In this document: positions 17,102 through 25,392 of the stretch, piece after piece
How positions within the stretch are numbered: position 1 is the stretch's first letter
Layout of the letters: each line of letters begins with the position of its first letter
DNA from: Nocardia paucivorans NBRC 100373
GTDB lineage: Bacteria; Actinomycetota; Actinomycetes; Mycobacteriales; Mycobacteriaceae
Direction of reading: 5' to 3'
DNA: 64,000 nucleotides
NCBI RefSeq assembly: GCF_000308675.1
Contig: NZ_BAGE01000127.1
Span: 37,481 to 101,480, forward strand
Notes under the pieces: model-generated
The model's database searches: none
What the model was told of the DNA's origin: nothing
The model's input: the letters and a program-made list of their open reading frames with translations, nothing else
Program-made: the position numbers and the translations under genes

Positions 17102-17641
17102 GTGACGACCGAGCTTTCGATCTTTTCCGATTACCACCAGATTTACCACCAGATCGAACTCGTGGATGGCGACCCGGAGAAGATCGTCGCGTGGGACCAT
17201 GCGCATTGGGTGGGACGACCACATGGCGATCGCGGAGAACGCCGCCGCCATCATGACCGGCGTGAACGCCCGCGTGCATATCACGGTGGAGGTTGGCCGT
17301 GCCGCTCCGATCGACGACAGTCATGCTTTCGACACCGTGTTCGAGTTCGGTTTGCGGGTCGATTCCGGCAGGTTGACGGTGACCTCGCCGATGTCGTGGC
17401 CGGGGGAGCAGGTGCCCGTCCCCGAGGATGGCTGCGTATCCGGGCGTCCCTGTCGGCATCGCCTTGCGATTACGACGACTCCGCATCGGACGACCCGGAA
17501 AGTTGGCGACGTATCCGACTCCAGTGCCGGCCGGGTGATCGCGCCGACCCCGGCTTGATCAAGGGCTGGTCGGGTGATCGCGCCGACCCCGGCTTGATCA
17601 AGGGCTGGTCGGGAGCCGTTTTCATAGTCCCGGCAGGGTAG
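17102..17641 (+). pseudogene. decayed gene with SDYHQ motif (ComJ-like?), frameshifted and internally duplicated
   Basis: GTG 17102 opens MTTELSIFSDYHQIYHQIEL. Coding then continues one frame over (WDDHMAIAENAAAIMTGVNA, FDTVFEFGLRVDSGRLTVTS) and returns to the first frame for SLSASPCDYDDSASDDPES, WRRIRLQCRPG. The first frameshift lies near 17200 where GTGGGAC occurs twice. The second is near 17430. TTACCACCAGAT is tandemly doubled at 17132, adding four residues (YHQI). The SDYHQ start and the two-sheet pattern resemble ComJ-like or other small bacterial beta-sandwich proteins; I am unsure of the family. It is very probably non-functional. Confidence 0.5.
17532..17613 (+). repeat. 39-bp perfect tandem duplication
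   Basis: Unit beginning CGGGTGATCGCGCC and ending GGGCTGGT occurs at 17532-17570 and 17571-17609, followed by four bases of a third copy. In frame it encodes a doubled 13-residue unit (SGDRADPGLIKGW) at the end of the decayed gene. Confidence 0.85.
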
Positions 17642-17710
17642 CGGACGGGTGAGTATCGGCCGGTCGAGCCTACTCACGCGCCGGTCGAGAACAACTGCTC
17701 GGCATGACTT

Positions 17711-18649
17711 TCAGTCTTCCTCCCACCACGGCCTGGTGTCCGTGACGGCGACGAACTCGTGGAAGTCCATATTGCCGAGCTCCAGGTTGCACGCCATCGA
17801 CCCGACCATGCGGCAGGGCAGGACGGTGGACTGCCCCGGGGTGTCGTGCAGGTCGACAACGGTCAGCGGCCGGTCGGGCTCGGTGAAGGTGCGAGCGTCG
17901 GCGAGCACGACCAAACGCTCCTCGCGCGGCGAGACCAGCGCGGGAACCTGACCCGGCAGCAGGCCCGCGTAGGCCGGGTCATCGACGACCGATGCCGTCA
18001 ACGGGAATTCGTCCACATCGATATCGTCCAGGTCCAGGTCTGCGCCCACCCATCCGTTCTCGTCGACCCCGCCCAGTTCGTCGAGCAGGGCATACCAGCC
18101 TTGATCGTCGTCGAAGACGGTACGGATCAGCAGTACGGCCCCGTCGGCCGGTAGTGCCGGGAAGACGCGAGGGGTTGCCGGCGGTGTGGGGTAGGCCGGT
18201 TGGCCCGCGTCGCCCTGATACACGCCGCACGCGTCCATCTCGCGCACCAGCCGATCGAATGTGAGCGCGCCGCCGAGCAGTTCGGCCAGGATCTCGCCGA
18301 GTCGGGTCGACGGGACCCGTACACCGCGCCCCGGCACCACCGCCAGATCCACCAGTAACGGCCCGCTCCCGCCGTACACCACCGGAATATCGGCCAGGAC
18401 CACAACCGGCGGTATCGGACCGTCGTCCGGGACGAGCGCCGGAAAGTTCCCACCGTGCAGGTAATTCCACTCGAGATTCTCGACCGGCCGCAGCCGCACC
18501 GCACCGTCTTCGAGGACGAACGCATCACCGTCCCGACGGCCGGCGAGCTCGTCGAGCAGCCCACCCCACAGTGCCGCGCCGTCCTCGTAGCATGTGCCGA
18601 CCAACAGCACCTCCCCGGCCGCGGGACGGGGAAGTCCGGGAAAGGACAT
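17711..18649 (-). CDS. protein with two DUF6924-type domains, 312 aa
   Basis: ATG 18649 follows AAGGAG. The two halves repeat the same fold plan. N-terminal: VLLVGTCYEDGAALWGGLLDEL (about 14-35) and VVLADIPVVYGGSGPLLVDL. C-terminal: VLLIRTVFDDDQGWYALLDEL (about 170-190), VVDDPAYAGLLPGQV, VVLADARTFTEPDRPLTVVDL and the closing NMDFHEFVAV. The C-terminal half fits DUF6924, a family of unknown function common in Nocardia and Streptomyces; the N-terminal half is more diverged. There are no membrane segments. The transcript is probably monocistronic. Confidence 0.65.
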   Translation of the reverse strand: MSFPGLPRPAAGEVLLVGTCYEDGAALWGGLLDELAGRRDGDAFVLEDGAVRLRPVENLEWNYLHGGNFPALVPDDGPIPPVVVLADIPVVYGGSGPLLVDLAVVPGRGVRVPSTRLGEILAELLGGALTFDRLVREMDACGVYQGDAGQPAYPTPPATPRVFPALPADGAVLLIRTVFDDDQGWYALLDELGGVDENGWVGADLDLDDIDVDEFPLTASVVDDPAYAGLLPGQVPALVSPREERLVVLADARTFTEPDRPLTVVDLHDTPGQSTVLPCRMVGSMACNLELGNMDFHEFVAVTDTRPWWEED

Positions 18650-18776
18650 GATTCTCCTTCGAAAGACCGCTGTGGTCGCCCTGTCGTAATCGGTCCGGCC
18701 ACTGCCCATCACAGCACATCCGGTCGGGCCGGGGGTGTCGAAGATGCGGTCACTCGTGCCCGTGTGCCGTTGGCGG

Positions 18777-19565
18777 TCACCGCCAGTGGAGGTCACCGAG
18801 CAATGTCGTTTCCGCGCCTCCGTCGGCGAAGATGATCTGACCGGTCACGAATCGGTTGTCCGCGCCGGCAAGCCAACAGAGGAGCTCGGCGACCCATTCC
18901 GGTCGGCCGGGAAAGCCACCGAACGGTTGTGGCGCCGCGGTTTCCATGGCGGCGCGGGTGTCGTCGTTCGTGAGGATCCACGCGGCCGCGGGGGTGTCGA
19001 CGACACCGGGCGCGACAGCGTTCAGGGCGATACCGGCCCCCGCCCACGAGGGGGTCGGAGCGACTCTGCGCACCCAGCGATTCAGCGCGCGTTTGGCGAT
19101 ACCGTAAGCGCCCGCAGTGCCGTCGATGGTCGGGTTCTCGTCGATATAGGCGACGGCGGTGGCCTCGTCGCCGTCGAGGCATGCCTGCACCACGCGCTCG
19201 TCCGCGGGCGCCAGCGACGAGGTCGACGAGACGACCACCGCTCGGGGCGCCGTGCTTTGTGCCAATAGTGGCCGTAGTCCCTCGAGTGTCGCGACGGCCC
19301 CGAAGTAGTTCGTTTCGAGGAGACCGGTTCTGCCGCCCCCGGCGACGGCGAGTACCGCATCGATGGGTCCACGCTCGCTCACCTGGTCGATCAATGCCTG
19401 CCGTCCCGCAGTGGTGGACAGGTCGGCCACGATATCGGCGTCGATCAGGTCGCAACCGATGACCTCGGCGCCGCGCTCGCGCAGCATTGTCGTGGTCTCG
19501 GCACCGATACCCGATGCGGAGCCGGTCACGACATACCTCCGGCCGGCGGTACCCGTATGTGTCAT
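18777..19565 (-). CDS. short-chain dehydrogenase/reductase (3-alpha-HSD-like)
   Basis: ATG 19565 with AAAGGAC upstream gives 262 residues. The cofactor motif is TGSASGIGAET, Asp of VIGCDLIDAD suggests NAD(H) preference, and the catalytic residues are STSSLA (Ser) and YGIAK (Tyr, Lys). The short central part and the ATGG-less pattern (LAVAGGGRTG) fit the 3-alpha-hydroxysteroid dehydrogenase/carbonyl reductase subgroup. It follows the TetR gene by 15 bases, so both are one transcript controlled by the operators at 20264-20300. The substrate is likely a small ketone or steroid. Confidence 0.85.
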   Translation of the reverse strand: MTHTGTAGRRYVVTGSASGIGAETTTMLRERGAEVIGCDLIDADIVADLSTTAGRQALIDQVSERGPIDAVLAVAGGGRTGLLETNYFGAVATLEGLRPLLAQSTAPRAVVVSSTSSLAPADERVVQACLDGDEATAVAYIDENPTIDGTAGAYGIAKRALNRWVRRVAPTPSWAGAGIALNAVAPGVVDTPAAAWILTNDDTRAAMETAAPQPFGGFPGRPEWVAELLCWLAGADNRFVTGQIIFADGGAETTLLGDLHWR

Positions 19566-19580
19566 CGACAGTCCTTTCGT

Positions 19581-20192
19581 CTACCGGTCGGCGACGTCTT
19601 CCCGTCGCGGATGTGCACTCGTGGCGCGGTCGAAGAGTTCGACCAGTTCGTTTCCGCAGCGATCGGGATCGGCCCCGGCGGAAAGGAGCGGGACCACACT
19701 GTCGATGGCAGCGCGTAGCGCCGCCGCCATGACCTGCGGATCGAACGGACGGAAGGCCCCAGTGTCCTGACCTTCCGTGAACAAGCGGGCCAACCGGTTC
19801 ACCGCTTCGATGTGGTGCCGCTCCCAGACGCCGTGACCGCCGTTGAGCAGGATTTGCTGGAGCGCTCGCACCTGCGGCAGGTGCTCGGCGATGAACGCCA
19901 CATTCGCCCGGATGGCGGTGGCGAGCACTTCCCGCGCGCCGGTTGCGGTCGCCAGCGCGGTCCGCATATGGGCGTCGGCGTCGGCAACGATCTGGTCGGC
20001 GATGGCCGCGAACAGCTCGTCCTTGCCGGAGAAGTGATAGGTGATCAGCCGTTTGCTACTGAGGCCGGCCCTACTGCGAATGGCCTCGAAGGTGGTGGCC
20101 TGGTAGCCGAGCTCGTCCAGTAGGGCCACCGCGGTTCGGGTGATCTGTTGTCTGCGGGCTTCGGTCGCCGCCCGATGGGGGGTCACGACCAC
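19581..20192 (-). CDS. TetR-family transcriptional regulator
   Basis: GTG 20192 behind GGGAGA opens MVVTPHRAATEARRQQITRT. The HTH occupies about 18-60 (ALLDELGYQATTFEAIRSRAGLSSKRLITYHFSGKDELF). The rest is an all-helical ligand domain of typical length (203 residues total). It leads a two-gene operon with the SDR. Twin palindromes about 70 bases upstream are the likely operators, so it should be autoregulated and derepressed by an SDR-related ligand. Confidence 0.85.
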   Translation of the reverse strand: MVVTPHRAATEARRQQITRTAVALLDELGYQATTFEAIRSRAGLSSKRLITYHFSGKDELFAAIADQIVADADAHMRTALATATGAREVLATAIRANVAFIAEHLPQVRALQQILLNGGHGVWERHHIEAVNRLARLFTEGQDTGAFRPFDPQVMAAALRAAIDSVVPLLSAGADPDRCGNELVELFDRATSAHPRREDVADR

Positions 20193-20263
20193 CGGGTCTC
20201 CCTACCGGATTCGACGTGGTCGAGGGGGTGGTCGTCCGATGGCGCGACGAAACGGGAGGATTT

Positions 20264-20300
20264 GTTATCCATGCGGATAACATTATCCACATGGATAATG
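20264..20300. promoter_or_regulatory. two adjacent palindromes upstream of the TetR-SDR operon
   Basis: GTTATCC-ATGC-GGATAAC (20264-20281) and CATTATCC-ACAT-GGATAATG (20281-20300) are both perfect and share one base. Their centres are 18 bp apart. They share the core TTATCC-N4-GGATAA and fit paired TetR dimers. Nothing else was seen in the gap 20193-20562. Confidence 0.75.
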
Positions 20301-20562
20301 TTCGACAAGGCCGTGAGCTGTCGCGGTCTCGGGTTGTATTCGTTCTCGGTGCTCCTCCGCTTCCGAAGCTCGGGAGGCCGGGGTGGATTCGTCGCTCGGA
20401 CCGGATCGAAGGACGAGATGGGCCGGTTGTCGTCGACCTTCGACAGCAGGACACGCGCACTGCCGGCGGGTGCTTCTCATGGCCGCCTCGCCGCATCGGT
20501 GGGTCGAGTGGACGGTGCGCGGCGCGTGGTCGGACCTGTGACGTGCGGGGCGCGGGAAACGA

Positions 20563-21225
20563 TCAGGGTTCGATCAGGCCGACCCGAATGGCGTAGCGGG
20601 TCAGTGCCAGCCGATCGCGCAAACCCAGTTTCTGCAGGATATTGGCGCGATGTCGGTCGACGGTCTTGACGCTGATGTACAAGGTATCGGCGATATCCCG
20701 CGCGGAGTATCCCTCGGCGATGAGTTTGAGTACCTCTTCCTCGCGGGGGGTGAGAATACTGTCCGGGGGTGCGTCACCGGACTGGGCGCGGTGCAACCAT
20801 TCCCGGATCAACGAGGTCACCGCGCCCGGGTAGAGAAACGGCTCTCCTCGCAATGTTGCTCGGCACGCCTCGAGCAGATCCCGGTCGGCCACGGATTTGA
20901 GCACATAACCGGAAGCGCCGGCCTTGAGGGATTCGAAGAAATACTGCTCGTTGTCGTACATCGACAACATCAGCACCCGAACCTCGGGATGCTCCCGATT
21001 GATCTCCCGGGCCGCCTGGATACCCGTCATCCGTGGCATGGCGATATCCATTACCACCAGATCGACCGGTATCTCGGTCACCTGCCGAACGGCGTCGTAA
21101 CCGTTGGCGGCCTCGGCGACCACGGTGAGATCGGGTTCGGCGTCGATGATCATCCGCAGTCCCGCGCGGACCAGCGTGTGATCATCGGCCAACAGAATAC
21201 GAGCGGGCGATGCCGGACTGGTCAT
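20563..21225 (-). CDS. NarL/FixJ-type response regulator
   Basis: The 220 residues hold a receiver domain (acidic pocket DD at 14-15, phospho-acceptor D60 in VVMDIAMP, Lys in YVLKSVA) and a C-terminal LuxR-type HTH (LTPREEEVLKLIAEGYSARDIADTLYISVKTVDRHRANI, about 157-200). The start ATG 21225 overlaps the kinase stop codon (ATGA), showing translational coupling. It controls unknown genes on signal from its partner kinase. Confidence 0.9.
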   Translation of the reverse strand: MTSPASPARILLADDHTLVRAGLRMIIDAEPDLTVVAEAANGYDAVRQVTEIPVDLVVMDIAMPRMTGIQAAREINREHPEVRVLMLSMYDNEQYFFESLKAGASGYVLKSVADRDLLEACRATLRGEPFLYPGAVTSLIREWLHRAQSGDAPPDSILTPREEEVLKLIAEGYSARDIADTLYISVKTVDRHRANILQKLGLRDRLALTRYAIRVGLIEP

Positions 21226-22271
21226 GGTCGGCTCCGTTGATCTTCTCGCGGTACGGTCAATTCCACGACGGTGCCGCGGCCGGGTGGTGAGTCGATGGTG
21301 AGGACGGCGTCGATGAGCAGCGCCCGTTCCCGCATCCCGCGGATACCGGCCCCATCGGTGACGACACCACCGCAGCCGTCGTCACTCACCCGCAGGACGA
21401 GTCGGTTTTCCCCGAAGCGCAGCAGCAACCGGGCATGGTGGGCGTGGGCATGGCGGACGACATTGGTCAGCGCCTCCTGGGCGACGCGATAACAGACCAG
21501 CTCGATATTCGGCGCCAAGCGGGGCAGGGTGCGGTCGATATCGCGGGTGATCTCGAGGCCGCCGGTGGCGGAGAACTCGCTGCACAGCTCGCTCAGGGCG
21601 CTGGGCAGTCCGAGGTCGTCGAGGATATCGGGTCGTAGCCGGCGCGCGATACCGCGAACTTCGTCCATACAGGCCCGTACGGTCTCCTGCGCATTGCACA
21701 GATCGTCGATCGCCTCGGCGGGAGCCTTGTCGAGGGCACGTTTCATCGACAGCAGTGCCACGGTGAGGCTTTGGCCGATCTCGTCGTGCAACTCCCGGGC
21801 GATACGCCGGCGTTCGCTTTCCTGAGCGGCCAGCGCCGAGGCGCTGGCGGTGGTCCGCTCGGACTCGAGCCGATCGACCATGGCGTTGAAGGTATCGATC
21901 AGATGAGCCATATCCCCTTGAACGGGACTGGCCAGACGTCCGTTGCGCCGCAGCAGATCCACCCGCTGCATCGAGGAGATCAGCGCCCCCAACGGAGCCA
22001 GACTCGAGCGCAGCAGCAGCGCGTTCGCGGTCAGGATCACCGCCAAACCGATCACCAACACCGGGATTTCGGCAGTTCGCACCCGGGCGGAAACCGTTGC
22101 CGGAGAAAGCGCCAACACCAGTGTTCCGAGAGTGAACACCAACCCGTTTATCAGAAAAATCCGCCGGAACAACATATCGGCCGGTGTTCGGGTATGCCAT
22201 CCGAGGAGCCCGCCACTGTTCGCGGAACGGTCCATCCTGACAGTCTGGCCGCCGAACCCGATGGTGTCCAT
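21222..22271 (-). CDS. membrane-bound sensor histidine kinase (HisKA_3/NarX-like)
   Basis: The 349-residue kinase has two membrane segments (about 36-58 and 68-88) with only about ten residues between them, so it has practically no external sensor domain. A HAMP region (about 90-140) follows. The phospho-acceptor is His162 in ARELHDEIGQSL, the mark of the HisKA_3 family paired with NarL-type regulators. ATP-binding motifs are N-box EALTNVVRHAHA, G1 DDGCGG and G2 GIRGMRERA. It probably senses membrane state or an intracellular cue. ATG 22235 is an alternative start. Confidence 0.9.
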   Translation of the reverse strand: MDTIGFGGQTVRMDRSANSGGLLGWHTRTPADMLFRRIFLINGLVFTLGTLVLALSPATVSARVRTAEIPVLVIGLAVILTANALLLRSSLAPLGALISSMQRVDLLRRNGRLASPVQGDMAHLIDTFNAMVDRLESERTTASASALAAQESERRRIARELHDEIGQSLTVALLSMKRALDKAPAEAIDDLCNAQETVRACMDEVRGIARRLRPDILDDLGLPSALSELCSEFSATGGLEITRDIDRTLPRLAPNIELVCYRVAQEALTNVVRHAHAHHARLLLRFGENRLVLRVSDDGCGGVVTDGAGIRGMRERALLIDAVLTIDSPPGRGTVVELTVPREDQRSRP

Positions 22272-22415
22272 GAGGCCCGACCCTCATTTTCGGTGTCGGT
22301 CACTACACACCGCACTCCACCGGAAATGGGTGTCCGCGCCGATGGTGGGTTCCGGCGGCACGGACCAGACTGATAATCGCAACGGTTTCGAGCAGGTCGC
22401 GGGAGGAGTTCGGGT

Positions 22416-22712
22416 ATGGACATCGACCGCAGGACGGTTCCCGGTCGGGGCGTTCTCCACCATTTCCGGACTCGCGGGGGCGGGCATTTCGCTCTGTTCA
22501 CCGGTGCCGACCACGCCCGGCTCTACATTTACGACGAGCAGTCGCGCGATGACGACGAACAGCCGCGCGACGAACCGGCCTTGACCATCCCCTTGGACCC
22601 CGACGAGGCCGACCAGGTGGCCGATCTTCTGTACAGCGTCCCGTTACGGGATCGGGTGACGCGCCTGGAGCGCCGCGTGGATCGCCTGTGCGCCGAACGA
22701 GGTCGCTCATGA
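22416..22712 (+). CDS. small antiporter-regulatory-subunit-like protein (KhtT/AmhM N-terminal type)
   Basis: ATG 22416 with GGGAGGAG seven bases upstream. The 98 residues start DIDRRTVPGRGVLHHFRTRGGGHFALFTGADHARLYIYDE and continue IPLDPDEADQVADLLYS. This matches the N-terminal domain of regulatory subunits of cation:proton antiporters. The usual C-terminal RCK_C ligand domain is absent and replaced by a basic helix (DRVTRLERRVDRLCAER). It is translationally coupled (ATGA) to the CBS gene and shares the operon with the ArsB/NhaD-type transporter, which it probably modulates. Confidence 0.7.
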   Translation: MDIDRRTVPGRGVLHHFRTRGGGHFALFTGADHARLYIYDEQSRDDDEQPRDEPALTIPLDPDEADQVADLLYSVPLRDRVTRLERRVDRLCAERGRS

Positions 22713-23209
22713 GCACCACCCGCCTCCTGTACGCGTACCGGGATACTGATATGCAAGCACGCGATATCGTGATCCAACTTCCGACCGTCCACGTCGACGA
22801 CCCCGTCGCCAAGGCCATGCGGTTGATGGTGGTGAACCGTCTGCCGGGGATGATCGTCGTCGACGCCGCCGACCATCCGGTCGCCGTGCTGCCCGGCACC
22901 CAGGTGCTGCGCCTGGCCATTCCCAGCTCCTACCAGGACGATCCCGCCCTGGTGCGTACCATCGACGAACTTCATGCCGAGTTGTTCTGGCACGAGCCCG
23001 GTCGGTGGACGGTCGGTGACTGCCTGCCCGAGCGGGCCACCACCCCGGCCACCATCGGCCCCGACGCCACCCTGCTCGAAATCGCCGCCCTCATGGCGCA
23101 GAAGCACAGCCCGCTCGTCGCCGTGGTCGACTCCGAGCGCCGCCTGCTCGGTGCCGTCACTCTCGAACGTCTGCTCATCAGCCTGGCCATTGCCGGAAAC
23201 AACGACTGA
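22709..23209 (+). CDS. CBS-domain-pair protein
   Basis: ATG 22709 overlaps the previous stop by four bases; a second possible start is ATG 22751. Two CBS motifs are visible in 166 residues: the first in ARDIVIQLPTVHVDDPVAKAMRLMVVNRLPGMIVVD and the second in TTPATIGPDATLLEIAALMAQKHSPLVAVVDSERRLLGAVTLERLL. CBS pairs bind adenine nucleotides and gate channels or transporters. Its place between the antiporter-type regulator and the permease argues that it reports energy state to that permease. Confidence 0.85.
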   Translation: MSTTRLLYAYRDTDMQARDIVIQLPTVHVDDPVAKAMRLMVVNRLPGMIVVDAADHPVAVLPGTQVLRLAIPSSYQDDPALVRTIDELHAELFWHEPGRWTVGDCLPERATTPATIGPDATLLEIAALMAQKHSPLVAVVDSERRLLGAVTLERLLISLAIAGNND

Positions 23210-23223
23210 ACGAGCCGGATCGG

Positions 23224-24513
23224 GTGATGATGAGCCAGATAGCCGCGCTGACAATTTTCGTCGGCGCGTTCTGGTTCATCGCCACCGAACGCGCGAACAA
23301 GGTCGCCACGGTCCTGGTCGCGGCCGCGCTGATGGCGGTGACCGGGCTGATTCCCGGCGAAGAAGTCTTCTACAACGCCCATGTCGGCATCGACTGGAAT
23401 GTCATCTTCCTGCTGCTGGGCATGATGATCATCGTCGGCGTGATCAAACAGACCGGGTTGTTCGACTATCTCGCCATCTGGGCCGCCAAACGGTCGAGAG
23501 GCCACCCGTTCCGGCTGATGGTCATGCTCATGACCATCACGGCGATCGCCTCGCCCATCCTCGACAATGTCACCATCATCCTGCTGGTCGCACCCGTCAC
23601 CGTCGTCGTCTGTGACCGGCTGCGTATTCCGGCGCAGCCATTCCTCATCGCCGAGGTGCTCGCCGCCAATATCGGCGGCGCCGCGACGCTGGTCGGCGAT
23701 CCGCCCAACATCATCATCGGTAGCCGCGCCGGACTGAGCTTCAACGATTTCCTCCTGCACATGGCACCGGCGGTGGCCGTCATCTTCGTATTGTTCGTGG
23801 TGTTCACTCGGCTGCTGTTCCGGCGGCACCTGCGTGGTACCTCCGAACACGTCGACACCGTCATGGCCCTTCAGGAACATCGCGCCATCACCGACCCGCG
23901 TCTGCTGATCCGTTCCCTGCTCATCCTGACCGCTGTGGTGATCGGTTTCGCGTTCCACACCGTGCTGCACCTGGCCCCGTCCATCGTCGCCCTCCTCGGT
24001 GCGGGTGCCATGCTGTTGATGTCCGACCTGGACGTCGGAGAAGTGCTGCGCGAAGTCGAATGGAACACCCTGGTCTTCTTCATGGGTTTGTTCGTCATGG
24101 TCGCCGGTCTCGTGCACACCGGGGTCATCGACGCCATGGGTGCCGCCGCGGTGCGCCTCCTGGGGGACAGTCCGCTGCTCACCTCGGCCGTGCTGGTATT
24201 CGGCTCGGCGGTGGTCGCCTCCTTCATCGACAACATCCCCTATACGACGACCATGGCGCCCGTCGTCGAGGAACTCGTCGCCCAGACCTCGGACCCCACG
24301 ACCGGCCGGGCACTGTGGTGGTCGTTCGCCTTCGGCGCCGACTTCTCCGGCAACGGCACCGCTGTGGCCGCCGGCGCGAATGTCGTGGCACTCGGACTCG
24401 CCCGTCGCGCGGGCCACCCGATCACGTTCTGGCAGTTCACCAAATACGGTGTTGTCGTCACGGCCCTGTCCAGCCTGCTCGCCTGGCTCTACATCTGGGT
24501 CCGGTACTTCTGA
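23224..24513 (+). CDS. ArsB/NhaD-type (SLC13/IT superfamily) membrane transporter
   Basis: About 429 residues with some eleven hydrophobic segments and the family signatures ASPILDNVTIILLVAPVTVV, AANIGGAATLVGDPPNIIIG and, in the second half, SFIDNIPYTTTMAPVVEEL and SGNGTAVAAGANVV. The paired N-containing re-entrant motifs are typical of ArsB, NhaD and P-protein-like carriers. The mycobacterial ArsA/ArsB-named homologues transport unknown ions. Neighbouring regulator domains (KhtT-like, CBS) favour cation or anion/proton exchange over arsenite export, and no arsenic genes are near. GTG 23224 or ATG 23227/23230 may start it. Confidence 0.85.
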   Translation: MMMSQIAALTIFVGAFWFIATERANKVATVLVAAALMAVTGLIPGEEVFYNAHVGIDWNVIFLLLGMMIIVGVIKQTGLFDYLAIWAAKRSRGHPFRLMVMLMTITAIASPILDNVTIILLVAPVTVVVCDRLRIPAQPFLIAEVLAANIGGAATLVGDPPNIIIGSRAGLSFNDFLLHMAPAVAVIFVLFVVFTRLLFRRHLRGTSEHVDTVMALQEHRAITDPRLLIRSLLILTAVVIGFAFHTVLHLAPSIVALLGAGAMLLMSDLDVGEVLREVEWNTLVFFMGLFVMVAGLVHTGVIDAMGAAAVRLLGDSPLLTSAVLVFGSAVVASFIDNIPYTTTMAPVVEELVAQTSDPTTGRALWWSFAFGADFSGNGTAVAAGANVVALGLARRAGHPITFWQFTKYGVVVTALSSLLAWLYIWVRYF

Positions 24514-24598
24514 ACGCGACGTCCGATTCTCGCCGGACTCCGCCGGCGGACCCTGTTGTGATGGATGGCGTAACAGTTCCCACGAAAGGAATCGCTTC

Positions 24599-25336
24599 GT
24601 GAAGATCGCGCTCGTCACCGGCGCCAACCGAGGGATCGGGTCGGCCACGGCCCACCGCCTGGCCCGCGACGGCGATCATGTCGTCGTCGTCGCCGCACGC
24701 AATGCCGAGGCCGCGGCGGAAGCCGCCGATCGGTTCGTTCGGGAAGGGTATTCGGCGAGCGGTCTGGCCATGGACGTCACCGACACGGCCCGCGTCCGGG
24801 CCGCCGCGAAGGAGGTCGGCGAACGATTCGGTCGCCTCGATGTCCTGATCAACAACGCCGGTATCCTGCCCGAGGCCGCCGACCCCGGTCCGCGGGAGAT
24901 CGTCGATGTGGAGATGTTCCGGCGGACCTACGCCACCAATGTATTCGGACCGGTCGCCGTGGTGGAGGCGTTCCTGCCGCTGCTGCGCAAGAGTGCGGCG
25001 GGGCGGATCGTCAATATCTCGAGCACGATGGGGTCACTGGCCGACCAGAGCAACCCGGAATCGCCGTACTATTCGACGCTCGTTCCGGCGTATCAGTCGT
25101 CCAAGGCGGCCTTGAACAACCTCACCATCGCCCTGGCGAAGGCCCTCGCCGATACCCCGATCAAGGTCACCTCGGTCTGTCCCGGCTGGGTGCAGACCGA
25201 TCTGGCGCCGGGCAATCGCGACCACGCGCCCACCACACCCGAAGCGGCGGCCGAGGTGATCCACCGGGCGGCAACCCTGCCCGATTCCGCACCGTCGGGG
25301 ACCTTCGTCGACGCCGCGGGAAGCGTGCCGTGGTGA
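24599..25336 (+). CDS. short-chain dehydrogenase/reductase (carbonyl-reductase-like)
   Basis: GTG 24599 follows AAAGGA and yields 245 residues. Motifs: TGANRGIGSATA (cofactor), AARNAEAAAE, NNAGIL, ISSTMGS (Ser), a Tyr in YQSSKAALN (YxxxK variant YQSSK) and CPGWVQTDLAP. It resembles plant-type carbonyl/menthone reductases (classical SDR). It lies 85 bases after the transporter gene with its own ribosome site, and no cofactor Arg/Asp rule was tested. The substrate is unknown. Confidence 0.85.
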   Translation: MKIALVTGANRGIGSATAHRLARDGDHVVVVAARNAEAAAEAADRFVREGYSASGLAMDVTDTARVRAAAKEVGERFGRLDVLINNAGILPEAADPGPREIVDVEMFRRTYATNVFGPVAVVEAFLPLLRKSAAGRIVNISSTMGSLADQSNPESPYYSTLVPAYQSSKAALNNLTIALAKALADTPIKVTSVCPGWVQTDLAPGNRDHAPTTPEAAAEVIHRAATLPDSAPSGTFVDAAGSVPW

Positions 25337-25392
25337 TCTCCGGTATCCGATCCGGGCGCGATCGACCGCACAGTATTACAACGTTTTTGTCC

